The position numbers and the translations under genes were made by a program. From NCBI GenBank assembly GCA_007135895.1, contig SLHZ01000211.1:1-14340 (forward strand): a DNA stretch of 14,340 nt. Reading direction: 5' to 3'. Of the stretch, positions 6,477 to 13,252 are shown piece after piece; position 1 is the stretch's first letter; each line of letters opens with the position of its first letter. The notes below the pieces were generated by a model that was not told the DNA's origin, did no database searches, and saw only the letters and a program-made list of their open reading frames with translations. Origin of the DNA: Balneolales bacterium (lineage in GTDB: Bacteria > Bacteroidota > Rhodothermia > Balneolales > Natronogracilivirgulaceae).

Positions 6477-7988
6477 TCAGAAAAGCGGTCTGCCCGTCAT
6501 CTCTTCCGGCTGGTCTATCTCCATAAGCCGCAGCAGTGAAGGGGCCACATCGGCAAGAACTCCATCCCTGACTCTGATGGTATTAGGAGCATTGATGACC
6601 AGGAATGGTACTTTTGCTGTAGTATGAGCCGTGTGCGGACTCCCGTTGTCTTCGACCATCTTGTCGGCATTGCCATGGTCGGCGATGACTATGATTCTGT
6701 AATCCCTGGAAACGGCCGCTTCAACAACTCTTTCCAGACAGCGGTCGACGGTTTCAACAGCTTTTACGGTTGCCTCAAAATCACCCGTATGACCAACCAT
6801 GTCCGGATTGGCGTAATTCAGAATGACCAGATCATATTCTGCCCCTGTCAACAAGTCTACGAGCGTGTCGGTCAGTTCGGGTGCACTCATTTCGGGTTGA
6901 AGATCGTAGGTGGCGACTTTGGGACTGGGAATCAGCTTGCGATCTTCGCCGGCATACGGTTCTTCGACCCCCCCGTTGAAGAAGTAGGTGACATGGGGAT
7001 ATTTTTCCGTTTCGGCAATGCGTAACTGACGCAGACCGTGACAGGAAACCACTTCTCCCAAAGTGTTTCTGAGTGATACCGGGGGATAGGCGACACGGAC
7101 CCGGGTGAAACGCTTGTCGTATTGCGTGAAAGTGACATAATGAAGCCCCAGTTCTTTTTCAGTATCAAAGGAGTCAAATTCCGGATCGGTCAGAGCCGTG
7201 GTGATCTGTCGGGCCCGGTCACCCCGGATATTGTAAAAAATCACCGTGTCACCGCGGCCAATACGTGTGTCCGGATCGGCATCCAGTAGGACCGGTTTGA
7301 TAAACTCGTCTGTGATACCGCTTTCATATGAGTCTGAAAAGGCCTGGGATGCTGTTTCGATTTGCCGGCCTGTACCGCGAACCAGCAGGTCGTAGGCCAT
7401 CCTGGTACGCTCCCAGCGTCGGTCGCGATCCATGGCGTAATAGCGACCAATGACGGATACCAGTTTGCCGGTTCCGGCTTTTTTTGCTTCTTTTTGAAAT
7501 GCTTCAGCATAAGCCGCACCGCCATGCGGTGAGGTGTCACGCCCGTCTGTGAAGGCGTGTACATAAACATTGTCAATATTTTGTTGCTTGAAAAAGCGCA
7601 GCAACGCAAACAGATGATCGTTGTGGCTGTGCACTCCTCCGTCAGAGAAAAGCCCCATGATATGGACCTTACCCGACTTCTTTGCTGATTCTGCCGCGTC
7701 CAGCAGTACCCGGTTGGAGTAGAAACCGCCCTCCTGAATGTCGCGGTTGACCCGGGTGAGTTCTTGCCAGACAATACGGCCGGCTCCAATATTCAGATGA
7801 CCCACCTCTGAATTGCCAAATTGCCCCTCAGGCAAACCCACGTCCAGACCCGATGCACTCAGTTCCGAATGAGGAAACCGGTCAAATAGTGAATCCAGAT
7901 AGGGAGTATTGGCACGGTCAACGGCGCTGACGGTTGTGTCCTCGGCTATGCCGTAACCGTCCAGTATGGCCAGTAGTGTTTTTGCCAT
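6477..7988 (-). CDS. gpmI: 2,3-bisphosphoglycerate-independent phosphoglycerate mutase
   Basis: 503 residues, the usual length for this enzyme (about 510); ATG at 7986-7988, TGA at 6477-6479. It interconverts 3- and 2-phosphoglycerate in glycolysis and gluconeogenesis through a phosphoserine intermediate and two Mn ions, without the bisphosphoglycerate cofactor. The full catalytic set is visible: D10 (AILDGYG), phospho-acceptor S60 in FGNSEVGH, D396 and H400 in NPDMVGH, D437-H438 in ADHGN and H455 in SPHTAHT. Substrate-binding blocks HSHNDH (120-125), TDGRDTSP (147-154), RYYAMDRD (182-189) and RGDRAR (255-260) are intact. The metal-binding phosphatase domain is made of both termini with the transferase domain inserted, as normal. 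It starts 31 bases after rpsT on the same strand, so the two are probably co-transcribed. Confidence 0.98.
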   Translation of the reverse strand: MAKTLLAILDGYGIAEDTTVSAVDRANTPYLDSLFDRFPHSELSASGLDVGLPEGQFGNSEVGHLNIGAGRIVWQELTRVNRDIQEGGFYSNRVLLDAAESAKKSGKVHIMGLFSDGGVHSHNDHLFALLRFFKQQNIDNVYVHAFTDGRDTSPHGGAAYAEAFQKEAKKAGTGKLVSVIGRYYAMDRDRRWERTRMAYDLLVRGTGRQIETASQAFSDSYESGITDEFIKPVLLDADPDTRIGRGDTVIFYNIRGDRARQITTALTDPEFDSFDTEKELGLHYVTFTQYDKRFTRVRVAYPPVSLRNTLGEVVSCHGLRQLRIAETEKYPHVTYFFNGGVEEPYAGEDRKLIPSPKVATYDLQPEMSAPELTDTLVDLLTGAEYDLVILNYANPDMVGHTGDFEATVKAVETVDRCLERVVEAAVSRDYRIIVIADHGNADKMVEDNGSPHTAHTTAKVPFLVINAPNTIRVRDGVLADVAPSLLRLMEIDQPEEMTGRPLF

Positions 7989-8019
7989 GATCCGTCTTTA
8001 CCGGTAGAAAAACCGTTTT

Positions 8020-8274
8020 TTATTCCAAATTGTTGACGTGCCGGACCAGCAGAGATTTCTTGTTTGCTGCTGTGTTCCGGTGCAGGTGTCCCTTGCGCTC
8101 CATTTTGTCGATAAAGGATACCGCATCGTTTAACAAGGGCATCGCCTCTTCTTTCTGTGTTGAATCCAATACCTTTCTGGTTAAGGTGCGCATCCGGGAG
8201 CGTTTTTGACGATTGGCAACACGGCGCTTGGCCGACTGTCGAACTCGTTTTTCTGCTGATTTGTGTTGAGGCAT
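8020..8274 (-). CDS. rpsT: 30S ribosomal protein S20
   Basis: 84 residues, the normal length; ATG at 8272-8274, TAA at 8020-8022. S20 binds 16S rRNA early in small-subunit assembly. The sequence is very basic and helical with the family pattern: MPQHKSAEKRVRQS at the N-terminus, KRSRMRTLTRKV in the middle, and the C-terminal GHLHRNTAANKKSLLVRHV, which contains the conserved H-xN-xAA-xKKS block. It is the first gene of a likely rpsT-gpmI unit. It is divergent from cmk, with a 338-base region between them that should hold both promoters. Confidence 0.97.
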   Translation of the reverse strand: MPQHKSAEKRVRQSAKRRVANRQKRSRMRTLTRKVLDSTQKEEAMPLLNDAVSFIDKMERKGHLHRNTAANKKSLLVRHVNNLE

Positions 8275-8612
8275 ATTCGATTCTGGGAAAACGTACAGGG
8301 TTTGTAGTTAAACCGGTATATGTTTAAAAAAAAATTGTTGTTTCAGGCGCCTGTATCGAAACACATGCAATCGCTGTTCAGGTGTTTCGAAGACGAAAGC
8401 TTAACAGTGCTGTTGCAGTTGATAAAAACCAACTTTGCAAATAAAAGCACTTGCACTGGCAAAATCCATTTTTTTGCAGAAACCAAATTTATGATTCTGC
8501 AGAGCTTTTTACAAGATTATTTTGCAAAAAAATAAGATTCCGCATAAATTACTCCACATTTGTAGGTAAATGAGGATAAACACCCGTCCACGGGAACAAG
8601 AATTTCGAATCA
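8275..8612. other. Divergent promoter region between rpsT and cmk
   Basis: A 338-base A/T-rich stretch. A 71-codon frame at 8320-8535 (+) exists, but its low-complexity, Phe/Lys/Gln-rich product is unlike a real protein and I do not call it. The region holds a 10-base palindrome CAGGCGCCTG (8344-8353), a 9-base perfect inverted repeat listed separately, and many TTGCA/TGCAA words between 8411 and 8530. Promoters for rpsT and cmk must lie here but I cannot define their boxes. Confidence 0.6.
8356..8390. promoter_or_regulatory. 9-base perfect inverted repeat between rpsT and cmk
   Basis: TCGAAACAC (8356-8364) is the exact reverse complement of GTGTTTCGA (8382-8390), with 17 bases between, so the centres of the two arms are 26 bases apart. 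The CAGGCGCCTG palindrome is immediately beside it. It lies 82 bases before the rpsT start. It may be an operator or a hairpin in a long rpsT leader. Confidence 0.35.
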
Positions 8613-9278
8613 TTGATCATAGTCATAGACGGACCGGCCGGCGCCGGAAAAAGCACAACGGCACGCGAAGTGGCCAGAAGGGCCGGTCTCGATTATGTAG
8701 ACAGTGGAGCCATCTACCGTGCTTTCACAGTTCTGTTTAACCATTATGACAAAGATCAGACTCGATTCCTGAACTCCCTGGATCAGCACAGTATGCAGTT
8801 TGAATTCCGGCTGGATCAGGCGAGGGTGCTCCTGGACCAAAAGGAAATCACCGATACCATCCGCATGCCGCAGGTCAACGACCACGTCAGCGAAGTGGCA
8901 AAAATGCCGGTGATCAGACAAAGGGTTCGGGAGATTCTTCAAAATACTTCAAAGAACAAGAAGGTGATCATGGAAGGACGCGATCTGGGAACGGTAGTTT
9001 TCCCTGATGCGGAAATCAAGTTCTTTCTCACAGCTGATGCCCGCTCACGAGCACAAAGAAGATTCGATGAGCTGCAGCGAAACGGCGAGACAGTCTCGTT
9101 TGAAGAGGTCTGCCGAAACGTTGAGAAACGGGACCAGATAGATTCCACAAGGAATATCGCACCCCTGAGAAAAGCCGATGATGCCATCGTAATTGACTCC
9201 AGCGGGATGTCTTTTGAAGAACAGGTGGCACGAATATTGATGTATATAGATCAATACCGTACCGCCAAAATTTATTGA
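8613..9278 (+). CDS. cmk: Cytidylate kinase (CMP/dCMP kinase)
   Basis: 221 residues, typical for the family. It phosphorylates CMP and dCMP with ATP, recycling cytidine nucleotides in the cytoplasm. The start is TTG at 8613: the first residues IIVIDGPAGAGKST are the expected N-terminus, and no ATG or GTG occurs between it and the in-frame TAA at 8577. Motifs: P-loop GPAGAGKS (7-14), DSGAIYRA (30-37; usually DTGAMYRA), EGRDLGTVVFPDA (121-133) and the lid and CMP-binding RDQIDSTRNIAPLRKADDA (173-191). The gene precedes rpsA, an order conserved in many bacteria including E. coli. No Shine-Dalgarno sequence is visible, so the weak start may keep expression low. Confidence 0.96.
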   Translation: MIIVIDGPAGAGKSTTAREVARRAGLDYVDSGAIYRAFTVLFNHYDKDQTRFLNSLDQHSMQFEFRLDQARVLLDQKEITDTIRMPQVNDHVSEVAKMPVIRQRVREILQNTSKNKKVIMEGRDLGTVVFPDAEIKFFLTADARSRAQRRFDELQRNGETVSFEEVCRNVEKRDQIDSTRNIAPLRKADDAIVIDSSGMSFEEQVARILMYIDQYRTAKIY

Positions 9279-9439
9279 CAGACCGTCATTGTAGTACCGG
9301 CCGGTCATATTGACTGACCATAAATAAAGGCCCCTGAAGGCTTTGCAAAACCTGAACTGAAACAATAACCAAAACACCATTCCCCTGAAATCTCCTGACC
9401 AGTGAGATCAGGCGGCAACTGAAACCTGGGACCATTTAA
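9279..9439 (+). promoter_or_regulatory. rpsA leader with several small inverted repeats
   Basis: The 161 bases between cmk and rpsA carry a run of dyads: palindrome ACCGGCCGGT (9296-9305), GGTCA-N7-TGACC (9303-9307/9315-9319), AAAGGCC-N6-GGCTTT (9326-9344, one bulge) and CCTGA-N9-TCAGG (9394-9398/9408-9412). A TTGACA at 9275-9280 overlaps the cmk stop, but no matching -10 is seen. S1 regulates its own mRNA through leader structure in enterobacteria; a similar role here is only inferred. Confidence 0.35.
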
Positions 9440-11683
9440 ATGACCAATGAACTGAAAAAGGAAACCGAAAAGGAGACCGAAAACAAAGAACAAAAACCGA
9501 CTGCCGAAGATCAGACCGGAACAAAGGAATCCGAAGCACCCGTGCAGGTAGAAACGGATCAGAATGACAACACCTCTGTGAAAGAAAAAACCTCGGATAC
9601 CAAACCTGCTGCAGCCAAATCTTCCGAAACCGAACCTGCTGAAGCGCAACCTGCCGAGATCGAACCTGCTGCAGCCGATTCTTCTGATACCAAACCTGCT
9701 GAAATGCAATCTGCCGAAACCGAACCTGCTGAATCCGAATCCGCAGAGAAAATAACGGATGCCGATGAGTCAGAACCCGGCGAAACCGGATCAGCTGACA
9801 CTGAATCCGAACCCGTGAAAACCGAAAGCCCCGATACCGAAGACCGTGAAGAAGAGACCATAACAGCCTACAGCGGTGAAAAGGATGAGAAAACATACAA
9901 AATGGAAGACCTCGAGGAGGCCTCCGAAGAGTATGATGACGACCAGTACAACCAGATGGTGTCAATGTATGAAGGCACATTGACCGCCTTTACGGAAAAA
10001 GAAATTGTAACCGGCAGGATATTATCTGTTGACGAAAAGTATGTAATTGTTGATATCGGCTTTAAGTCGGAAGGCATTGTCCCCCTCAACGAGTTTAAAA
10101 AACCCGACCAGCTTTCCATCGGTGATGAAGTAGAGGTGTTCCTCGATAAAGTAGAGGATCGTGACGGACAGCTCGTGCTTTCGAGACGCAAAGCCGACTC
10201 TCTGAGAGTATGGCAGGATATCGAAGAAGCCCACAGAACGGAAAAAATCATCGAAGGTTATATCAAACGCCGCATAAAAGGTGGTATGGTCGTGGATATC
10301 AACGGTATCGATGCCTTCCTGCCAGGATCACAAATTGACGTAAGACCGGTTCGTGATTTTGATGCCTACGTGGGTAAAACCATGGAATTCATGGTGGTGA
10401 AACTGAATATGACCAGTGAAAATGTGGTCGTCTCCCACCGCGCTCTGGTGGAATCGGATCTTGAGGAGCAGAGGGAACAGATCCTCGCCAGTATGGAGTC
10501 CGGACAGATCCTGGAAGGAGTGGTTAAAAATATCACCGACTTCGGCGTCTTTATTGATCTTGGTGGCGTGGATGGTCTGCTCCATATTACCGACCTGTCA
10601 TGGGGTCGTGTGGAACATCCCTCCGAAATTGTTCGTCTGGACCAGAGGCTCAATGTCGTGGTGTTGGAATTCGATGAGGAAAGAAAGCGGATTTCACTCG
10701 GCCTGAAACAACTGCAGCCGCATCCATGGGACGAAATTGACGAGAAATACCCGGAAAATATTCAGGTTCAGGGCAAAGTGGTCTCGATCGCCGACTATGG
10801 AGCATTCATCGAGCTGGAAAAAGGAGTGGAAGGACTGGTCCATATCAGTGAAATGTCATGGACTCAGCATATCAAGCATCCTTCGCAACTGGTGGAAAGA
10901 AGCCAGGTTATTGAATGCGTGGTACTTAATATCAACAAGGATGAAAGAAAGGTTTCACTCGGCGTCAAACAGCTGCAGTCAGACCCCTGGAAAGATCTTC
11001 TGGAACGCTATCCCATTGACTCAAAACACAAGGGTGTTGTCAGAAATCTAACCAATTTCGGTGTTTTTGTAGAACTCGAACCTGGAATCGACGGACTGGT
11101 TCACATTTCCGATATGAGCTGGACAGACAAAGTGAACCATCCCAGCGAGCTGGTCAACAAAGGTGATGAGCTGGAAGTCGTCATATTGGCTGTAGATTTT
11201 GACAACCGCCGTATTTCTCTTGGACACAAACAGATTCAGGAAAATCCGTGGGAAAAATATGCCGAAGAATATACTGTCGGCACCGAAACGGAAGCTACCA
11301 TTCTCAAAACAAGCGATAAAGGCGTCTTCGTTAAGTTACCTTTGGGAGCCGATGCCTTCATGCCGGCACGGGAAGCCGAACATGGGGATAATCCATCAGA
11401 CTCCTACAAGCCGGAGGATACCTTGACGGTAGTGGTAACAGAGTTCGATGAGAATGGCAGAAGCATAATCGTCAGCCAGAAAAAGGTCGGAAAAATGGAC
11501 AAAAAGAAAGAGGCCGCCGCAAAAAAGAAAGAACAGAAAGCAGCATCCTCTGCAACAGGTGCCTTGACACTTGGTGAAATGTCCGGTCTACAAGATCTTA
11601 AGGAAAAGTTGCAAAAAAAGGAAAAGCAAACTGGTGACGATAGTGACGATGGCGATGACAAAGAAGGGGATGAAAAGAAATAA
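9440..11683 (+). CDS. rpsA: 30S ribosomal protein S1, with long acidic N-terminal extension
   Basis: 747 residues; the E. coli protein has 557. ATG at 9440 is the first possible start, since an in-frame TAA lies at 9437-9439. S1 binds mRNA and brings it to the small subunit. Residues 1-170 are acidic, rich in E, T, P, S and A, with five 10-residue repeats (54-103). Six S1 RNA-binding domains follow, at about 188-250, 268-335, 355-424, 440-510, 528-597 and 613-682; the central ones carry the typical DFGVFIDLG..DGLLHITDLSW pattern and RISLG(L/H)KQ ends. A lysine-rich stretch (684-700) and an acidic tail (DDSDDGDDKEGDEKK) close the protein. The first two domains are the most divergent; in E. coli these bind the ribosome. 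There is no Shine-Dalgarno sequence, only A/T-rich bases before ATG. Confidence 0.97.
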   Translation: MTNELKKETEKETENKEQKPTAEDQTGTKESEAPVQVETDQNDNTSVKEKTSDTKPAAAKSSETEPAEAQPAEIEPAAADSSDTKPAEMQSAETEPAESESAEKITDADESEPGETGSADTESEPVKTESPDTEDREEETITAYSGEKDEKTYKMEDLEEASEEYDDDQYNQMVSMYEGTLTAFTEKEIVTGRILSVDEKYVIVDIGFKSEGIVPLNEFKKPDQLSIGDEVEVFLDKVEDRDGQLVLSRRKADSLRVWQDIEEAHRTEKIIEGYIKRRIKGGMVVDINGIDAFLPGSQIDVRPVRDFDAYVGKTMEFMVVKLNMTSENVVVSHRALVESDLEEQREQILASMESGQILEGVVKNITDFGVFIDLGGVDGLLHITDLSWGRVEHPSEIVRLDQRLNVVVLEFDEERKRISLGLKQLQPHPWDEIDEKYPENIQVQGKVVSIADYGAFIELEKGVEGLVHISEMSWTQHIKHPSQLVERSQVIECVVLNINKDERKVSLGVKQLQSDPWKDLLERYPIDSKHKGVVRNLTNFGVFVELEPGIDGLVHISDMSWTDKVNHPSELVNKGDELEVVILAVDFDNRRISLGHKQIQENPWEKYAEEYTVGTETEATILKTSDKGVFVKLPLGADAFMPAREAEHGDNPSDSYKPEDTLTVVVTEFDENGRSIIVSQKKVGKMDKKKEAAAKKKEQKAASSATGALTLGEMSGLQDLKEKLQKKEKQTGDDSDDGDDKEGDEKK
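9599..9748 (+). repeat. Five in-frame 30-bp repeats in the S1 extension
   Basis: Five consecutive 30-base units encode TKPAAAKSSE, TEPAEAQPAE, IEPAAADSSD, TKPAEMQSAE and TEPAESESAE (residues 54-103). Words such as GAACCTGCTG recur at the same phase in each unit, so the likeness is in the DNA as well as the protein. The copy number could vary between strains without breaking the frame. The repeat is absent from the six S1 domains. Confidence 0.85.
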
Positions 11684-11726
11684 TATTCCCGTATTATCTG
11701 CCTGCTGATAATCAAATCAAAAAGTA

Positions 11727-11759
11727 CGAGGGGAGGCCTGCCAGACAGGTCTCCCCTCG
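11727..11759 (-). terminator. Strong 14-bp hairpin after rpsA; T-tract on the minus strand
   Basis: CGAGGGGAGGCCTG (11727-11740) pairs with CAGGTCTCCCCTCG (11746-11759) over 14 pairs, with one G-T, around the 5-base loop CCAGA. On the plus strand it lies 43 bases after the rpsA stop, but no T-run follows. On the minus strand the stem is followed by TACTTTTTG, as in an intrinsic terminator, although no minus-strand gene is next to it. It may act in both directions, protect the 3' end of the rpsA mRNA, or block antisense reading. Confidence 0.6.
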
Positions 11760-11801
11760 CTGTCATATAAATCCTGTGAACACATCCGATATCACAAAAA
11801 A

Positions 11802-12836
11802 ATGAATCTGCCTGAATCCGCAACGCTATCCCAAACCCGGCAATACCTGAAGGAAAAACTGACCGGAATTGTACCCGATACCGAACTGGCTTTGAAAGCA
11901 GATATCGCCTATGAAATCAACAAGCTGAAAAAAGAAAAAAATGCCGTTATCCTGGGACATAATTATATGGAACCGGCTCTTTTCTACAGCATTCCCGATC
12001 ATGTCGGCGACTCTCTTGGCCTGGCCAGAATAGCCGCCCAAACCCATGCCGAACGAATTGTCTTCTGCGGTGTGCGGTTTATGGCTGAAACAGCCAAAAT
12101 ACTTAATCCGGAAAGAATGGTGTTGCTGCCTGCTGAAAAAGCGGGATGCTCTCTGGCAGCCAGTATTACCGCCGAAGATGTCAGAAAATTAAAAAAACAA
12201 TACCCCGGTATCCCTGTAGTTACCTATATCAATACCTATGCGGATGTCAAAGCAGAAACCGATGTATGCTGCACTTCGAGCAATGCCTCCGATATCGTAA
12301 ATAAACTGGAGTCGGATTCGGTGATCTGCATCCCCGATGAGTTTCTGGCCCGGAATATCGCCAGAGAAACCGGTAAGAATGTCATCTTTCCCGGCCAGAA
12401 ACCGGCCGGCAATGACGATATGATTATCTGGGACGGCAGATGTGAGGTCCATGACCAGTTTACCGTCGAGGATGTCAGAAATGCCCGCAAACAGTTTCCC
12501 GATACTGTAGTAGTGGCTCATCCCGAATGTGCTCCCGAAGTGGTGGCCGTCGCTGATTACAGTGGCTCTACAACCGCCATGACCCGGTACGTAAGGGAAT
12601 CAGATGCCCGGCGTTTTCTCATACTTACCGAATGCGCGATGGGCGACAATATTGCCGCAGAAAACCCGGATAAAGAGATGTTGCGAATGTGCAGCGTCCG
12701 GTGTCCGCATATGAATGAAATTACCCTCGAAGACACACTGAAGTCACTGAGAGAGGATGTTCATCAGATCGAGGTTGACGAGGACGTGCGCCTGAAAGCA
12801 AAAAGATCGCTTGACCGGATGCTGGAAATGAGCTGA
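11802..12836 (+). CDS. nadA: Quinolinate synthase (iron-sulfur)
   Basis: 344 residues, close to the E. coli enzyme (347). It condenses iminoaspartate, made by NadB, with dihydroxyacetone phosphate to give quinolinate, the pyridine precursor of NAD, using an oxygen-sensitive [4Fe-4S] cluster. Blocks seen: AVILGHNYMEPA (48-59), GVRFMAETAKIL (90-101), AGCSLA (114-119), TYINTYADVKAETD (141-154), WDGRCEVHDQF (210-220), AHPEC (239-243), SGSTTAM (254-260) and RCPHMNEITLED (300-311). By comparison with E. coli the cluster ligands should be C116, C214 and C301; C297 gives a CxxxC pair with C301. The ATG follows seven A and there is no Shine-Dalgarno sequence. nadB and nadC are not in the window, so NAD synthesis genes are scattered here. 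Confidence 0.97.
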   Translation: MNLPESATLSQTRQYLKEKLTGIVPDTELALKADIAYEINKLKKEKNAVILGHNYMEPALFYSIPDHVGDSLGLARIAAQTHAERIVFCGVRFMAETAKILNPERMVLLPAEKAGCSLAASITAEDVRKLKKQYPGIPVVTYINTYADVKAETDVCCTSSNASDIVNKLESDSVICIPDEFLARNIARETGKNVIFPGQKPAGNDDMIIWDGRCEVHDQFTVEDVRNARKQFPDTVVVAHPECAPEVVAVADYSGSTTAMTRYVRESDARRFLILTECAMGDNIAAENPDKEMLRMCSVRCPHMNEITLEDTLKSLREDVHQIEVDEDVRLKAKRSLDRMLEMS

Positions 12837-12837
12837 A

Positions 12838-12878
12838 ACAAAAAAAAGCCTTCTCGCATGGTTTCTTGCGGAAGGCTT
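12838..12878 (-). terminator. Intrinsic terminator of the small minus-strand gene, possibly bidirectional
   Basis: AAGCCTTCTCGCA (12846-12858) pairs with TGCGGAAGGCTT (12867-12878) with one bulged base and an 8-base loop. On the minus strand the stem runs into a tract of nine T, the textbook form, 23 bases after the stop of the 83-residue gene. It lies ten bases past the nadA stop on the other strand and may also end that transcript, although no T-run follows on the plus side. Confidence 0.8.
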
Positions 12879-12901
12879 CCCTCAGTACACTGTAAATATT
12901 A

Positions 12902-13153
12902 TTATTTCTCTTTGTAGAAAAAGACTTTTCCGTTCACGGTATCCTTTCCACTTTTTATTCTTGATCCGGATTCCCTGTTGTATGTATACACTACGTTGCG
13001 CATGGAATTCAACTCCTTATCATTCGCAAACGTAACTTCAAGTGCATCTCCGCCTGGTTCAAGCTTGTTTAAAGCTTCTATAAGCGGACGAAATTTGGAA
13101 GAGCTTTTTTTCGTAACACGAACATCCGTTCTGGGGACAAATTTCAATTTCAT
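12902..13153 (-). CDS. Small basic hypothetical protein
   Basis: 83 residues from ATG at 13151-13153; the frame also allows a TTG four codons earlier (13162), but ATG and the natural MKLKFVPR start are preferred. TAA at 12902-12904. The protein is soluble, has no signal peptide or membrane segment, and is rich in Lys and Arg (TKKSSSKFRP near 15-24, RESGSRIKSGKD near 60-71). Predicted order by eye: a basic N-terminal strand, a helix (FRPLIEALNKL), a strand (ALEVTF), a helix (KELNSMRNVVYTYNRE) and a final strand (KVFFYKE). This would suit a small nucleic-acid-binding protein, but I do not recognise a family. It follows moxR by 99 bases on the same strand and ends just before a strong terminator, so it may be read with moxR or from its own promoter. 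Confidence 0.8.
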   Translation of the reverse strand: MKLKFVPRTDVRVTKKSSSKFRPLIEALNKLEPGGDALEVTFANDKELNSMRNVVYTYNRESGSRIKSGKDTVNGKVFFYKEK

Positions 13154-13252
13154 TTTGCACAATTTTTAGTTTCTATTCTGTTGAAGCAATCATGTATGAA
13201 CCAAATTAAACGAAACATTTTTTAAAAACAAACATTCATTAAAGAAATGTTA

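Noticed and set aside
8320..8535. 71-codon plus-strand frame between rpsT and cmk
   Set aside because: It is A/T rich with low-complexity content, shows no family likeness, and overlaps the inverted repeats and expected promoters.
9275..9310. Sigma-70-like promoter TTGACA before rpsA
   Set aside because: There is no -10-like hexamer at 16-18 bases; the box overlaps the cmk stop and is probably chance.
9305..9709. 134-codon Gly/Phe-rich minus-strand frame near the rpsA start
   Set aside because: It is the second antisense frame of the same repeats; its apparent glycine-rich repeat protein is an artefact.
9408..9980. 190-codon minus-strand frame opposite the S1 extension
   Set aside because: The Arg/Phe/Gln-rich periodic product is simply the reverse reading of the 30-bp repeats in rpsA.
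11404..11823. 139-codon minus-strand frame opposite the rpsA end
   Set aside because: It is antisense to rpsA, Ser/Phe rich, and crosses the hairpin at 11727; no evidence of coding.
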